Shown here piece after piece: positions 34,546-43,332 of a DNA stretch of 64,000 bases. The translations under genes were made by a program, and so were the position numbers. The notes beneath the pieces are model-generated. The model was given only the letters and a program-made list of their open reading frames with translations, made no database searches and had not been told where the DNA came from. Each line of letters starts with the position of its first letter. The stretch's first letter is position 1. Origin of the DNA: Halomonas sp. YLGW01 (GTDB lineage Bacteria; Pseudomonadota; Gammaproteobacteria; Pseudomonadales; Halomonadaceae); assembly GCF_014840935.1 (NCBI RefSeq), contig NZ_CP062005.1, forward strand, positions 1,488,001 through 1,552,000, given 5' to 3'.

Positions 34546-35172
34546 GTGAGCGAATTCTGCGTAGTAGGAGGTGGCGGCCATGCCCGGGTGTTGATTCATG
34601 GGCTTCTGAAGCTGGGTCATCAAGTTCATGGCTATACGGCGTTGCATGATGAGGGAAATCTAATGGGCGCTCGCTATCTTGGATCCGACATGGCATTTCA
34701 TGAGCATGAGGCTCATCGACCTGTCTCTGCGGTACTTGGGATGGGAAAGGTATCGGTAGCAGGGCCTCGGCTCGCACGCTTCGAGCAATACCGGGCCCGG
34801 GGTTTCCGCTTTCCGGCCATTTATACGGTCGGGGCTATTGTGCATGACGATGTTCGTGCCGGAGCCGGGACCGTCATTCTGGATGGCGCCGTGGTAGTAA
34901 CCGGCAGTCGTCTGGGGCAAGCCTGTATCGTCAATACCCGTGCCACGGTCGACCACGACTGCGAACTGGGTAATGACGTTCATGTCGCACCGGGCGCCAC
35001 TCTCAGCGGCGGCGTTGTGATTGGTGATCATTGCATGATCGGAACGGGCGCCAACATCATTCACTCCGTTCGGGTATGTGCGGGTTGTTTGATAGGTGCC
35101 GGTGCCACCGTGACCCGCGACATAGTCATGCCGGGGACTTATGTCGGCGTTCCGGCCAGGAGAATCTCATGA
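34546..35172 (+). CDS. legH: NeuD/LegH-family sugar N/O-acetyltransferase
   Basis: Left-handed beta-helix acyltransferase of 208 aa. The N-terminal Rossmann-like PglD/NeuD domain begins CVVGGGGHARVLIHGLL, and hexapeptide repeats run from about 100 to 200 (GAIVHDDVRAGAGTVILDGAVV, VNTRATVDHDCELGNDVHVAPGATLSGGVVIGDHCMIGTGA). The catalytic His is in TVDHDCELG. In a legionaminic pathway it would acetylate the 4-amino group of the dideoxy sugar. GTG 34546 has AGGAGA upstream. The stop overlaps the neuB-like start by 4 bp (ATGA). Confidence 0.85.
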   Translation: MSEFCVVGGGGHARVLIHGLLKLGHQVHGYTALHDEGNLMGARYLGSDMAFHEHEAHRPVSAVLGMGKVSVAGPRLARFEQYRARGFRFPAIYTVGAIVHDDVRAGAGTVILDGAVVVTGSRLGQACIVNTRATVDHDCELGNDVHVAPGATLSGGVVIGDHCMIGTGANIIHSVRVCAGCLIGAGATVTRDIVMPGTYVGVPARRIS

Positions 35173-36188
35173 GCACCTTGCCTTCCACCTTCGTGATCGC
35201 CGAGGCGGGTGTGAATCACAATGGCTCCTTGGACATGGCCATCGAACTTATCAATGCCGCCAAGCGGTGTGGGGCCGATGCCGTCAAGTTCCAGACCTTC
35301 AAGGCTGATCGACTGGTGACCCGCAATGCCAGTAAGGCTGCCTATCAGCATCAGGCCGTGCCGGGCTCGAACTCCCAGTATGCGATGTTGAAGGCCCTAG
35401 AGTTGACGGATGATGCCTTCCGGCATCTTCATTACCACTGCTTGGACATTGGCATCGAGTTCCTGTCCAGTCCCTTCGACGTCAGTAGCGCCACCTTTCT
35501 GGACGCACTCGGCATGCGTCTGTTCAAGGTTCCCTCTGGAGAGATCACGAACCTGCCTCTCCTGAAGTGCATCGGAGGCTTCGGCAAGCCGGTCATCCTG
35601 TCGACCGGCATGTGTTATTTGGCGGAGGTCGAGGTTGCCCTGAGCCTGTTGAAAGAGGCCGGGGCGGGGGACATCACGGTACTGCACTGTGTTACCGAAT
35701 ATCCGGCTCCCTATGCTGAGATTAACCTGCTGGCGATGAACACTCTCGCGAGTGCCTTTGGTGTCAGCGTGGGCTACTCCGATCATACGGCGGGTATTGA
35801 AATTCCCATCGCTGCCGTGGCCATGGGCGCCCGTGTGATCGAAAAGCACTTCACTCTGGATACCACCTTGTCAGGCCCCGATCATGCAGCTTCCCTGGCA
35901 ATCGAGGACTTTCGCCAGATGGTTCAGGCCATTCGCCATGTCGAGAGCGCCCGTGGCGATGGTCGCAAGTGTCCCGCCCCCTGCGAGCGTCCCAATCTCA
36001 ATGTGGTCCGCAAGAGCATCGCGACACAGCGCCCGGTTGCCGAGGGAGAAGTCATCACCCTAGATCATCTGGCATTGAAGCGGCCGGGGAGTGGGCTTGC
36101 TCCCAGCCAGCTCGAGGTGGTCGTGGGGTGCCGCGCGTCTCGCGCCATCGCTGCCGACGAACTCCTCGACTGGAGGGATCTGGTGTGA
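35169..36188 (+). CDS. legI: nonulosonic acid synthase, NeuB/LegI family
   Basis: Condenses phosphoenolpyruvate with a 6-carbon diacetamido sugar to form the nine-carbon nonulosonic acid. ATG 35169 overlaps the previous stop by 4 bp; the protein is 339 aa. The TIM-barrel NeuB domain has AEAGVNHNGSLDMAIELINAAKRCGADAVKFQTFKADRLV near the start, LKVPSGEITN-type residues (LFKVPSGEITNLPLL) and GYSDHTAGIEIPIAAVAMGARVIEKHFTLD. A C-terminal SAF (antifreeze-like) domain spans about 285-339 (VVRKSIATQRPVAEGEVITLDHLALKRPG). Next gene neuC/legG overlaps by 4 bp. Confidence 0.92.
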   Translation: MSTLPSTFVIAEAGVNHNGSLDMAIELINAAKRCGADAVKFQTFKADRLVTRNASKAAYQHQAVPGSNSQYAMLKALELTDDAFRHLHYHCLDIGIEFLSSPFDVSSATFLDALGMRLFKVPSGEITNLPLLKCIGGFGKPVILSTGMCYLAEVEVALSLLKEAGAGDITVLHCVTEYPAPYAEINLLAMNTLASAFGVSVGYSDHTAGIEIPIAAVAMGARVIEKHFTLDTTLSGPDHAASLAIEDFRQMVQAIRHVESARGDGRKCPAPCERPNLNVVRKSIATQRPVAEGEVITLDHLALKRPGSGLAPSQLEVVVGCRASRAIAADELLDWRDLV

Positions 36189-37381
36189 GCAGTCGACGTA
36201 TATGGGTTCTATCGACCACTCGCGCTGATTACGGCCTGCTCTTTTGGCTGTTACGTGAGATCGACGAGGATCCCGAGCTGGAGCTGATGCTGGCGGTCAG
36301 CGGGACGCACCTGTCTATCGAATTTGGTGAGACTGTTTGCGAGATCGAGCGAGATGGATTCCGTATTCATCGCCGTCTTGAGGTACTGCTGTCCTCTGAT
36401 AGCCGCACGGCGATGATCAAGGCGATGGGACTGGCCATGTTGTCATGTGCCGAGGCGCTGGCGGAGGATCGTCCCGATTTGCTGGTGTTATTGGGAGACC
36501 GGTTCGAGATCGTGCCGGTGGCACTCGCTGCGGTGGCGCACGGTATTCCCTTGGTGCACCTGCACGGAGGAGAAACCAGTCGTGGTGCCCTGGATGAGTA
36601 CTTCCGTCACGCTGTCACCAAACTTGCCAATATCCACTTTCCGGCGACCGAGGTTTATCGGCGGCGCATCATTCAGATGGGGGAGGATCCGGCATGGGTG
36701 TTCAATCACGGCGCGCCGGGCCTGGACCATCTTCACCGTAGCGAGCCGATTGGCCGCGATGCCTTGGCAGAGGCCCTCGGCATATCGCTGGACCGGCCGA
36801 CGGCCATCGCCACCTTTCATCCTGCCACCAGCGATATGACGACCGGCTGCAGGTCACAGGTAGCTAACCTGCTGGAGGCACTCGAGGCGTGTGACGATCT
36901 CCAGGTGGTTTTCTCCAAGGCTAATGCCGATACCCAGGGGCGGGATATCAATCTGGAGTTGACTCGCTGGTGTGTAGACCATCCCGGTCGCAGTCGCCTT
37001 TTCGACAACCTGGGGCCGCTGGTTTACCAGGGGTGCCTTCGCCATCTCGATCTGATGGTAGGTAATTCCTCTAGTGGCCTGGTTGAAGCGCCGTCTTTTG
37101 GGCTCCCTGTGGTGAACATCGGATCTCGTCAGGAAGGTCGCTTAGCCGCTGGCAATGTCATTTCAGTGGACAATCAGGTCGACGAGATTCGCCGGGGCAT
37201 TGCCCTCGCCCTGAGCCCTGAATTTCGAGCGCAACTCATCCATCTGCAAAATCCCTACGATCGCTACGGCGATGGTTGGACCTCGCGACGGATAAAGGAA
37301 ACCTTGAAGGTCGTTCCTCTGGACACGGGGTTGACCAAAAAAGGATTTATCGATGCCGCTATGGCAGCTGGGAACGAATGA
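36185..37381 (+). CDS. legG: hydrolysing nucleotide-sugar 2-epimerase, NeuC/LegG family
   Basis: GT-B-fold hydrolysing 2-epimerase of 398 aa that releases the mannosamine-type sugar used by the NeuB/LegI enzyme. GTG 36185 overlaps the previous stop by 4 bp and gives SSRRIWVLSTTRADYGLLFWLL, the NeuC start. Key features are VSGTHLS, LVLLGDRFEIVPVALAAVAHGIPLVHLHGGETSRGALDEYFRHAVTKLANIHF and VGNSSSGLVEAPSFGLPVVNIGSRQEGR. In the legionaminic pathway the substrate would be GDP-linked, in agreement with the ptmE gene next door. Confidence 0.9.
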   Translation: MSSRRIWVLSTTRADYGLLFWLLREIDEDPELELMLAVSGTHLSIEFGETVCEIERDGFRIHRRLEVLLSSDSRTAMIKAMGLAMLSCAEALAEDRPDLLVLLGDRFEIVPVALAAVAHGIPLVHLHGGETSRGALDEYFRHAVTKLANIHFPATEVYRRRIIQMGEDPAWVFNHGAPGLDHLHRSEPIGRDALAEALGISLDRPTAIATFHPATSDMTTGCRSQVANLLEALEACDDLQVVFSKANADTQGRDINLELTRWCVDHPGRSRLFDNLGPLVYQGCLRHLDLMVGNSSSGLVEAPSFGLPVVNIGSRQEGRLAAGNVISVDNQVDEIRRGIALALSPEFRAQLIHLQNPYDRYGDGWTSRRIKETLKVVPLDTGLTKKGFIDAAMAAGNE

Positions 37382-37395
37382 AGGGAGGTTATCCG

Positions 37396-38454
37396 ATGTT
37401 CGACTCACTCTTGATTGACGAGCAGCGCAAGGTCCTTGAAGCGTTACACCAACTGGAAGAGACCCGGCGTAAGATTCTCTATGTCACCAATGAGAAAGGC
37501 CAGTTGCGTGGGACACTGACGGATGGCGATGTGAGGCGCTGGATTCTGGGCGGTGGAGACCTGGAAGGGCAGGTCGGCGCTGTATGCAACCGCATCCCCT
37601 ATTCTGCGCGTGAAGGCTATCGAATCGCTGATATCGAAAGTGCCATGTCGATGCACAAGATCACATCGGTGCCGGTGCTGGATGACGATAATTGCATCAT
37701 CGATGTTGTATTCTGGGAAGACCTCTTCCAAAAGGGAGGTAGCATCAAGAAGCAGGAGCCTCTTGCGTTACCGGTAGTCGTCATGGCCGGTGGGAAGGGC
37801 TCTAGGCTTGCTCCCTTCACCAGCGTATTGCCCAAGCCGCTAATACCGGTTGGAGAAAAGACCGCTATCGAGATGATCATCGATTCATTCGTCCAGTGTG
37901 GTGTCGATGATTTCTATCTGTCGGTCAATTACAAGTCGAAGTTGATCCAGGCCTATTTCGAGGAACTCGAACCGTCCTATCGGATTAGCTATATCCATGA
38001 GGAAAAACCACTAGGCACGGGCGGGGGCTTGCATGCGTTGATAGGTCGCTTTAATGGCGACCTGATCGTGACCAATTGCGATGTCATTATCAAGGCTGAT
38101 TACCATGCCCTGATGGCGCATCACAGCCTGGAAAATAACGACATCACCATGGTCGTGTCACTACGCCATTACGATATTCCTTATGGCATCTGTGAGATTG
38201 TCGATAATGGCCAGCTCTGTGAGATGCGGGAAAAACCTCATTACAATTTCCTGGTTAACACCGGGCTTTATGTTCTCAAGGCCTCGGTGCTTGATTTGAT
38301 TCCCGAGAATGAGTTCTACCACCTCACCGATCTGATCCAGGACGTCAGGGATCGCGGCGGGCGTGTCGGCGTCTACCCGATCAGCGACAAGGCTTGGTTG
38401 GATACCGGTGAATGGCAACAGTACTGCGAAACCATGGCGCAGCTACGCGCTTGA
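37396..38454 (+). CDS. ptmE: CBS-domain nucleotidyltransferase, PtmE-like
   Basis: 352 aa: two CBS motifs (about 5-118, LRGTLTDGDVRRWIL and ITSVPVLDDDNCIIDVV) followed by a nucleotidyltransferase domain from about 125 (VVMAGGKGSRL, LPKPLIPVGEKTAIEMII, GTGGGLHALIGRFNGDLIVTNCDVI). This architecture is that of Campylobacter PtmE, which makes GDP-glucosamine for the GDP-based legionaminic route. ATG 37396 has GGGAGG 9-14 bases upstream; an upstream open frame is ignored. The gene lies between legG and legF, as in other nonulosonic loci. Confidence 0.87.
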   Translation: MFDSLLIDEQRKVLEALHQLEETRRKILYVTNEKGQLRGTLTDGDVRRWILGGGDLEGQVGAVCNRIPYSAREGYRIADIESAMSMHKITSVPVLDDDNCIIDVVFWEDLFQKGGSIKKQEPLALPVVVMAGGKGSRLAPFTSVLPKPLIPVGEKTAIEMIIDSFVQCGVDDFYLSVNYKSKLIQAYFEELEPSYRISYIHEEKPLGTGGGLHALIGRFNGDLIVTNCDVIIKADYHALMAHHSLENNDITMVVSLRHYDIPYGICEIVDNGQLCEMREKPHYNFLVNTGLYVLKASVLDLIPENEFYHLTDLIQDVRDRGGRVGVYPISDKAWLDTGEWQQYCETMAQLRA

Positions 38455-38503
38455 TCCCTCTCCGTGACAGCCACGGCATGCCCTTTGTTTGAAGGTGAAC
38501 GCA

Positions 38504-39220
38504 ATGATTGATAGCCAACGCGTCGTGGCCATGATCCCGGCTCGCGGCGGCAGCAAGACGATCCCTGGTAAGAACCTACGTGACCTCAATGGCAAGCCAT
38601 TGATTGCCTGGACCATTGAGTTGGCCTTGAGCCTCGAGGAAGTGGATCGGGTCATTGTGTCCACCGACAGCGAAGAAATTGCCGCCGTTGCACGCCAGTA
38701 TGGCGCTGAGGTCGTTTCTCGCCCTCCCGAGCTGGCAACCGATACCGCCTTGGTCCTGGATGCTGTGCGTGATCTCGCGCATCGCCTTCATCAAGAAGGT
38801 GAAGACGCGGCCTATGCACTCCTATTGGAGCCGACGGCACCCCTGCGCCGCGGTATCGATATGCAGTCCTGCCTGCAACGCTTGCATCAAGATGGCTTGG
38901 ACTCGGTGGCAACGTTCAAGCCCGCCGACCTGAACCCGCACCGGGCTTGGCGTATCCATGATGGGATGCCGGAAACCTTCGTAGAGGGCAGCGTGCCCTG
39001 GTTACCGCGGCAGCAATTGCCGGAGGCCTTTCAGCTCAGTGGTGAGGTTTATGCCTTCCGCCTCGACACGCTCGCAAAAGCGACACGAGGCATGCTGTTC
39101 GGGCGGACCGGGGCTGTGATTGTCGATGGAAAGACATCATTGGATATCGATAACGAACAGGATTTTCTTATCGCAGAATTCATCACCAGGGAGAGCCAGG
39201 ATGAACAGATCTCTGCATGA
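38504..39220 (+). CDS. legF: CMP-nonulosonic acid synthetase, NeuA/LegF family
   Basis: Cytidylyltransferase that activates the nonulosonic acid with CTP. The signature [26 protein letters not shown] is at about 14-39, followed by [33 protein letters not shown] and [15 protein letters not shown]. 238 aa from ATG 38504 with GAAGGTG upstream (a TTG 15 bp earlier keeps the frame). It overlaps the next gene by 20 bp. Whether the sugar is legionaminic or a relative cannot be told from this enzyme. Confidence 0.9.
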   Translation: MIDSQRVVAMIPARGGSKTIPGKNLRDLNGKPLIAWTIELALSLEEVDRVIVSTDSEEIAAVARQYGAEVVSRPPELATDTALVLDAVRDLAHRLHQEGEDAAYALLLEPTAPLRRGIDMQSCLQRLHQDGLDSVATFKPADLNPHRAWRIHDGMPETFVEGSVPWLPRQQLPEAFQLSGEVYAFRLDTLAKATRGMLFGRTGAVIVDGKTSLDIDNEQDFLIAEFITRESQDEQISA

Positions 39221-39998
39221 CTTACTCAATCTCGAGGGACGCACGGCGCTAATCAGTGGTGGTGCCGGTCATCTGGGGCTCGCCATGGGCGAGGCGCTTG
39301 CCGAGCTAGGGGCCAATGTAGTGATTGCCAGCCGTGATGCCGAACGGTGCAAGGCGATCGCGGCAGGGTGGTGTGATCGTTGGCCAGCTGCGCAGCACCG
39401 GGGAATCGCTCTCGACGTTACCGACCGGGAGTCGGTAGCGCGCTGCGTGGAGTATTTGCAAGACACTTGCGGCGGTCTGAATATCCTGGTCAACAATGCC
39501 TGGTCGGGCCGCAAGAACAGCTGGCAGAGCATCGATGAAGATGACTGGTACAACGACGTGGACATCAGTCTGAATTCAGTATTCAGGATGGTGAAACAGT
39601 GCCACCCTCTGCTAAAAGCCAGTGCTGGCAGCATCATCAACATCTCGTCCATGTATGGTCATGTGGCGCCCGACTACCGCCTTTACGAAGGCACTGACCA
39701 TGCCAACCCGCCCAGCTATGGCGCGGCCAAGGCCGGTGTCCTGCAATTCACTCGCTACCTGGCCAGTTTCCTATCGCCTGATGCCATTCGTGTCAACGCC
39801 ATCAGCCCGGGCGCGTTCCCGCATGCCGTAACCCAGGAAAACCAGGCCTTCATGGAGCGCTTGAAGAGCAAGGCCCCCGCCGGCCGACTAGGTGAGCCAG
39901 AGGATCTGAAGGGCGTCGTAGCGCTGCTGGCAAGTGATGCCGGTGCTTACATGACGGGACAGAACCTGTGTGTCGACGGTGGCTGGGCGATCTGGTGA
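39201..39998 (+). CDS. short-chain dehydrogenase, PtmA-like
   Basis: Classical SDR of 265 aa. The cofactor motif [16 protein letters not shown] is at about 18-33, NNAW near 93-96, catalytic Ser in INISSMYG, and Tyr-x3-Lys in [13 protein letters not shown]. The C-terminus [21 protein letters not shown] is typical. It overlaps legF by 20 bp. In Campylobacter the equivalent position after ptmB holds ptmA, a similar SDR needed for legionaminic acid supply; exact reaction unknown. ATG 39201 is preceded by CCAGG. A second SDR of similar layout lies at 43310-44137. Confidence 0.85.
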   Translation: MNRSLHDLLNLEGRTALISGGAGHLGLAMGEALAELGANVVIASRDAERCKAIAAGWCDRWPAAQHRGIALDVTDRESVARCVEYLQDTCGGLNILVNNAWSGRKNSWQSIDEDDWYNDVDISLNSVFRMVKQCHPLLKASAGSIINISSMYGHVAPDYRLYEGTDHANPPSYGAAKAGVLQFTRYLASFLSPDAIRVNAISPGAFPHAVTQENQAFMERLKSKAPAGRLGEPEDLKGVVALLASDAGAYMTGQNLCVDGGWAIW

Positions 39999-40045
39999 AT
40001 CTGAGCATCGAGGATGAGCCACTAGCCGGGAAGGTGGGAGACGCA

Positions 40046-41233
40046 ATGAAAGTATGTCTGGTCAACGATACCTCCGATGACCCGAATTGGGGCGCTAGAG
40101 CGACCTCTTTGGCGCTTCGCGAGCTGATTCATGAAGGCGGCGGGCAGGTCGAATCGACGCTGTATCAGTACCGTATTGGCATTGCGCAGACAGAGGATAT
40201 TGCGTCAGTTCTAGACGCGGAGGTTCTATCAGGGCAGGTGGAAGATGTCGCGCCGAGACGTTGGCAAGAGTTTGAGTCTAGAGCCCGCGAGGTCATGGAT
40301 GGCGTCATCTTTCCGGAAATATATACCGCTCTGGCCAGCAGTGACGTCGTGCTAATCAGCGGCGAAGGCTGCATCTATGACTGTACCCGTCAGAGTCGCA
40401 TGATCTACTTCATCGCCTATCTGGCAAAGCGCTTTTTCGGCAAGCCAACGGCGATAGTCAATCACAGTATCGTGATGAACGACCCGGTATTGAGGGAAAT
40501 CGCCGACCATGTCTATTTGTTGTTGGATGACATCGTGTTTCGCGAGCCAGACTCGGCGCTGGCATGTTCCAGCGGGCTGGGCCGCGTAGCCTCTGATGCC
40601 GCTTATCTGTACCAACCAGAAGGGGAAGAATGGTGGTCTCGCCTGGGATCGTCGCAGGATGAGGTTGAAGGCGGGATCTTGCGCGGTGGAGCCTTCGATC
40701 CGCAGGCGCCTTATGCCTGCATCGGTGGAGGCTCGGTGTATTTTCGCGGACTCAAGCCTGGATTCGATGCGGTACCGAGCTTCAGCAAACTATGTCGAGC
40801 GCTGCAGGTACGTGTTGGCCAGGTCATTCTTACCGCTTCTTCGGGCAAGGATCTGCGCATCATGGAGCCCGTGGCAGAACGCCTCGAGCTGCCTTTGGCT
40901 GGTGTCAATTTGCCTATCCAATCGGCGGTAAATTTGATGGGGAATGCCCAGGTTTATATTGGCGGTCGATGGCATCCCAGCATCTTTGCACATAGCGGCG
41001 GTACACCGGTCATCGCCCTGAATCGGCATACTGTCAAAATGGATGCCTTCCTCAAGCAAGCGGACATGCAGCAGAGCGCCTTCGATCCATTCGCGATCGA
41101 GGATCAGTTTGATGATCTGATGGCAGAGGTCAAAGCACATCTGAAGGCGGGAGTGGGGCTCAGAAGCCGCTTGCGCAGCGGTGCGCTTAGGCTTGCCGGT
41201 ATGGCGCGTGAGAACGTGCGTCTCCTGACCTAA
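40046..41233 (+). CDS. polysaccharide pyruvyl transferase family protein
   Basis: 395 aa from ATG 40046 (AAGGTGGGAG upstream). The start VCLVNDTSDDPNWGARATSLALRELI, the ISGEGCIYDCTRQSRMIYFI segment and the C-terminal GGRWHPSIFAHSGGTPVIAL block fit the polysaccharide pyruvyl transferase fold, which is GT-B-like. Known members add pyruvate ketals or act as sugar transferases. Whether this one pyruvylates the polymer or transfers a sugar is not decided by sequence. An IS30-family element begins 48 bp after its stop. Confidence 0.7.
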   Translation: MKVCLVNDTSDDPNWGARATSLALRELIHEGGGQVESTLYQYRIGIAQTEDIASVLDAEVLSGQVEDVAPRRWQEFESRAREVMDGVIFPEIYTALASSDVVLISGEGCIYDCTRQSRMIYFIAYLAKRFFGKPTAIVNHSIVMNDPVLREIADHVYLLLDDIVFREPDSALACSSGLGRVASDAAYLYQPEGEEWWSRLGSSQDEVEGGILRGGAFDPQAPYACIGGGSVYFRGLKPGFDAVPSFSKLCRALQVRVGQVILTASSGKDLRIMEPVAERLELPLAGVNLPIQSAVNLMGNAQVYIGGRWHPSIFAHSGGTPVIALNRHTVKMDAFLKQADMQQSAFDPFAIEDQFDDLMAEVKAHLKAGVGLRSRLRSGALRLAGMARENVRLLT

Positions 41234-41280
41234 TCCCGTTCGTCTATTGAATCTGGTGATATTCAACTCCTGCCCTTAAT

Positions 41281-41308
41281 TCCTGAATTCATAGAGTAAT
41301 CGCAGCAC
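41281..41308 (+). repeat. left terminal inverted repeat of the IS30-family element
   Basis: TCCTGAATTCA, then TAGAGTAAT, then CGCAGCAC. It pairs with 42357-42384 at 21 of 28 positions. Confidence 0.85.
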
Positions 41309-41371
41309 TTTGGACCACGAGGTAGAGGCGGGAGGGGCAGCGCCGGTACCCTTCTCGGCTCACCTACCAAA

Positions 41372-42376
41372 GTGAAGCAGAGCATGGGATACCGACAGCT
41401 GACCCAGATCCAACGATACCAGATCTATGCCCGTCATGACGTGGGCATGAGCCGACGTCAGATCGCCAGAGAGCTTGGCATTCACAACAGCACGGTCAGC
41501 CGGGAGCTGCGCCGAAACACCACCGACAGCGGTTACGATCCTGAGCAGGCGCAGTCCTGCAGTGATCATCGGCGACGCACTGCCTGGAAGAGGACAAAGC
41601 GCTTGCCCAGCCTGATTGCCGCTGTCGTCGACCGGCTGCGAGAGGAATGGAGCCCAGAGCAGATCAGCGGTTTCATGGCGCCCTTGTCTGGCGTCGGCGT
41701 CAGTCACCAGTGGATCTATTCCTTAATCTGGGATGACAAGGCCCGCGGTGGCGATCTCTGGCAGCACCTCCGCCAGCCCAAGCGGCGCAGCAAGCACCGG
41801 GCTCAAGCCAAGAGCGCAGGACTTGGTAAGATTCCCAACCGCGTGGGCATCGAGCATCGCGCGGCTGAGATCGATGAAAGGCGCTTCATTGGCCACTGGG
41901 AGGGTGACACCGTGGTCCAGGTGCACAAGCAGTCGGGCCTAGTCACGCTAGTCGAGCGACGTAGCGGCTATCTGCTGGCGGCACGGTTGCCCAAGCTTTC
42001 GGCGGAGCTGACGCAAAAGGCCATGATTCGGCTGCTAAAACCTCGCCGCGGTGCTGTCCAGACCATCACCCTGGACAACGGCTCGGAATTCGCTGATCAC
42101 GAGACCGTGGCCCAGGCGGTAACGGCAGCGACGTACTTCTGCGATCCCTACTGCTCCGGGCAGCGTGGGACCAATGAGAACACCAATGGCCTGATACGAC
42201 AGTACTTCCCCAAGGGAACGGACTTTCGACAGGTCACCGATGCCAAGCTGCGCAAGGTGGTCGAGAAGCTGAATGACCGACCCCGAAAGCGTCTCGGCTA
42301 TCGCACACCGGCACAGGTGTTCCTGGGGGAATATTCAGGAGCCCTGGATACCGCAGGTGCTGCGCTTGTTGCTTGA
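41372..42376 (+). CDS. IS30-family transposase
   Basis: DDE transposase of about 334 aa. The N-terminal helix-turn-helix is IQRYQIYARHDVGMSRRQIARELGIHNSTVSRELRRN. The catalytic core starts near 170: first Asp in GHWEGDTVV, second Asp in TLDNGSEFADH, Glu in TNENTNGLIRQYFPKGTDF. All three acidic residues are present, so it looks functional. The start may be GTG 41372 or ATG 41384 (MGYRQLTQ). The stop falls inside the right inverted repeat. Confidence 0.93.
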   Translation: MKQSMGYRQLTQIQRYQIYARHDVGMSRRQIARELGIHNSTVSRELRRNTTDSGYDPEQAQSCSDHRRRTAWKRTKRLPSLIAAVVDRLREEWSPEQISGFMAPLSGVGVSHQWIYSLIWDDKARGGDLWQHLRQPKRRSKHRAQAKSAGLGKIPNRVGIEHRAAEIDERRFIGHWEGDTVVQVHKQSGLVTLVERRSGYLLAARLPKLSAELTQKAMIRLLKPRRGAVQTITLDNGSEFADHETVAQAVTAATYFCDPYCSGQRGTNENTNGLIRQYFPKGTDFRQVTDAKLRKVVEKLNDRPRKRLGYRTPAQVFLGEYSGALDTAGAALVA

Positions 42377-42384
42377 ATTCAGGA
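42357..42384 (-). repeat. right terminal inverted repeat of the IS30-family element
   Basis: Read on the minus strand: TCCTGAATTCA, then AGCAACAAG, then CGCAGCAC. It overlaps the transposase stop codon and ends 18 bp before the oxidoreductase gene. Confidence 0.85.
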
Positions 42385-42402
42385 TTTAGAGGCGTACGAG
42401 CC

Positions 42403-43332
42403 ATGGTCACGCGTGTCGGCATGCTGGGAATGAGTGATGGTAACGGCCATCCGTTCTCTTTCTCCGCGATCATCAATGGTTACTCAGACAGTGGGATGCG
42501 GCATTCCGGCTGGCCAGGCATCTATGACTACGTGAGTCGCCGCCATGGGTCGGAATTCGGCGTGGGCGACCTGCGCGTCACCCATGCCTGGACGCAGCAC
42601 GACGAACAGACGGCGCTACTTTGCAGGGCCGCAAGTATTGCGCATGCTGTTTCGTCACCTACCGATATGCTGGGTGAAGTGGATGCGATAATCCTTGCCC
42701 GGGACGATTACGTTTCGCACCTCCCTCTGGCCAAGCCATTTCTGGAAGCCGGTATCCCCGTATTTATCGATAAACCTCTGACACTGGATATCGACGAGTT
42801 GCGCTGGTTTACGCCTTATCTGGAGAGTGGGCTGCTGATGTCCTGCTCAGGGATGCGCTATGCCAAGGAACTGGATGCATGCAGAGCAGGGCAGATCAAT
42901 CACGGTGAGATGAGACTGGTGCGCGGAACCATCCTCAACGATTGGGTGCGCTATGGTGTACATTTACTGGACGCCATCCTGCCGATGATGCCATCTCGCC
43001 CGATATCGGTAAGCGCCTTGCCTGGCGAACATGATTCTTTGGTTGTGCTAATGGAAGACGGTGTGCCGGTCCATATAGATGCCCTCGGGCAGGTGCCGGC
43101 GATGTTTCGTGTAGAAGTGATGGGTAGTCAGCATATCTCAAGCTTCGATATCACTGACAACTTCTCAATGTTCCGCCGTACGCTATGGGCTTTCTGGCGA
43201 CAAATCGTCGAAGGGCGTCCGGCGATTGTTACGACAGAGACACTCGATGTCATTCGCACCCTGATCGCTGGAAAAATGGCGTTACAGAACCGAAAGGAGG
43301 TGTCACTTGATGGATTCGACGACCTTTTATGA
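42403..43332 (+). CDS. Gfo/Idh/MocA-family oxidoreductase
   Basis: NAD(P)-dependent sugar oxidoreductase-like protein of 309 aa. N-terminal Rossmann domain (MVTRVGMLGMSDGNGHPFSFSAIINGY; VDAIILARDDYVSHLPLAKPFLEAGIPVFIDKPLTLD, containing the family EKP-like motif as DKP). The C-terminal domain is shorter than in classical members. ATG 42403 is preferred; the frame opens 30 bp earlier inside the IS30 repeat. A Gfo/Idh protein (PtmF) is also, as I recall, part of the Campylobacter ptm legionaminic set, so a link to the block left of the insertion element is likely. It overlaps the next SDR gene by 23 bp. Confidence 0.8.
   Translation: MVTRVGMLGMSDGNGHPFSFSAIINGYSDSGMRHSGWPGIYDYVSRRHGSEFGVGDLRVTHAWTQHDEQTALLCRAASIAHAVSSPTDMLGEVDAIILARDDYVSHLPLAKPFLEAGIPVFIDKPLTLDIDELRWFTPYLESGLLMSCSGMRYAKELDACRAGQINHGEMRLVRGTILNDWVRYGVHLLDAILPMMPSRPISVSALPGEHDSLVVLMEDGVPVHIDALGQVPAMFRVEVMGSQHISSFDITDNFSMFRRTLWAFWRQIVEGRPAIVTTETLDVIRTLIAGKMALQNRKEVSLDGFDDLL

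Larger units (their letters stand above)
41281..42384 (+). mobile_element. IS30-family insertion sequence, about 1.1 kb, apparently intact
   Basis: A 1104-bp element bounded by imperfect 28-bp inverted repeats (41281-41308 and 42357-42384). These share TCCTGAATTCA at the tips and CGCAGCAC at the inner end, with a variable six-base middle. It contains one full transposase gene whose stop lies in the right repeat, as usual for IS30. No matching target-site duplication is obvious at the two ends (left flank CTTAAT, right flank TTTAGA). It lies between two locus genes and interrupts neither. The right end is only 18 bp from the next gene start. Confidence 0.88.

Noticed and set aside
41275-42390. 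Target-site duplication flanking the IS30-family element
   Set aside because: The bases outside the terminal repeats (AAT on the left, TTT on the right) do not match.
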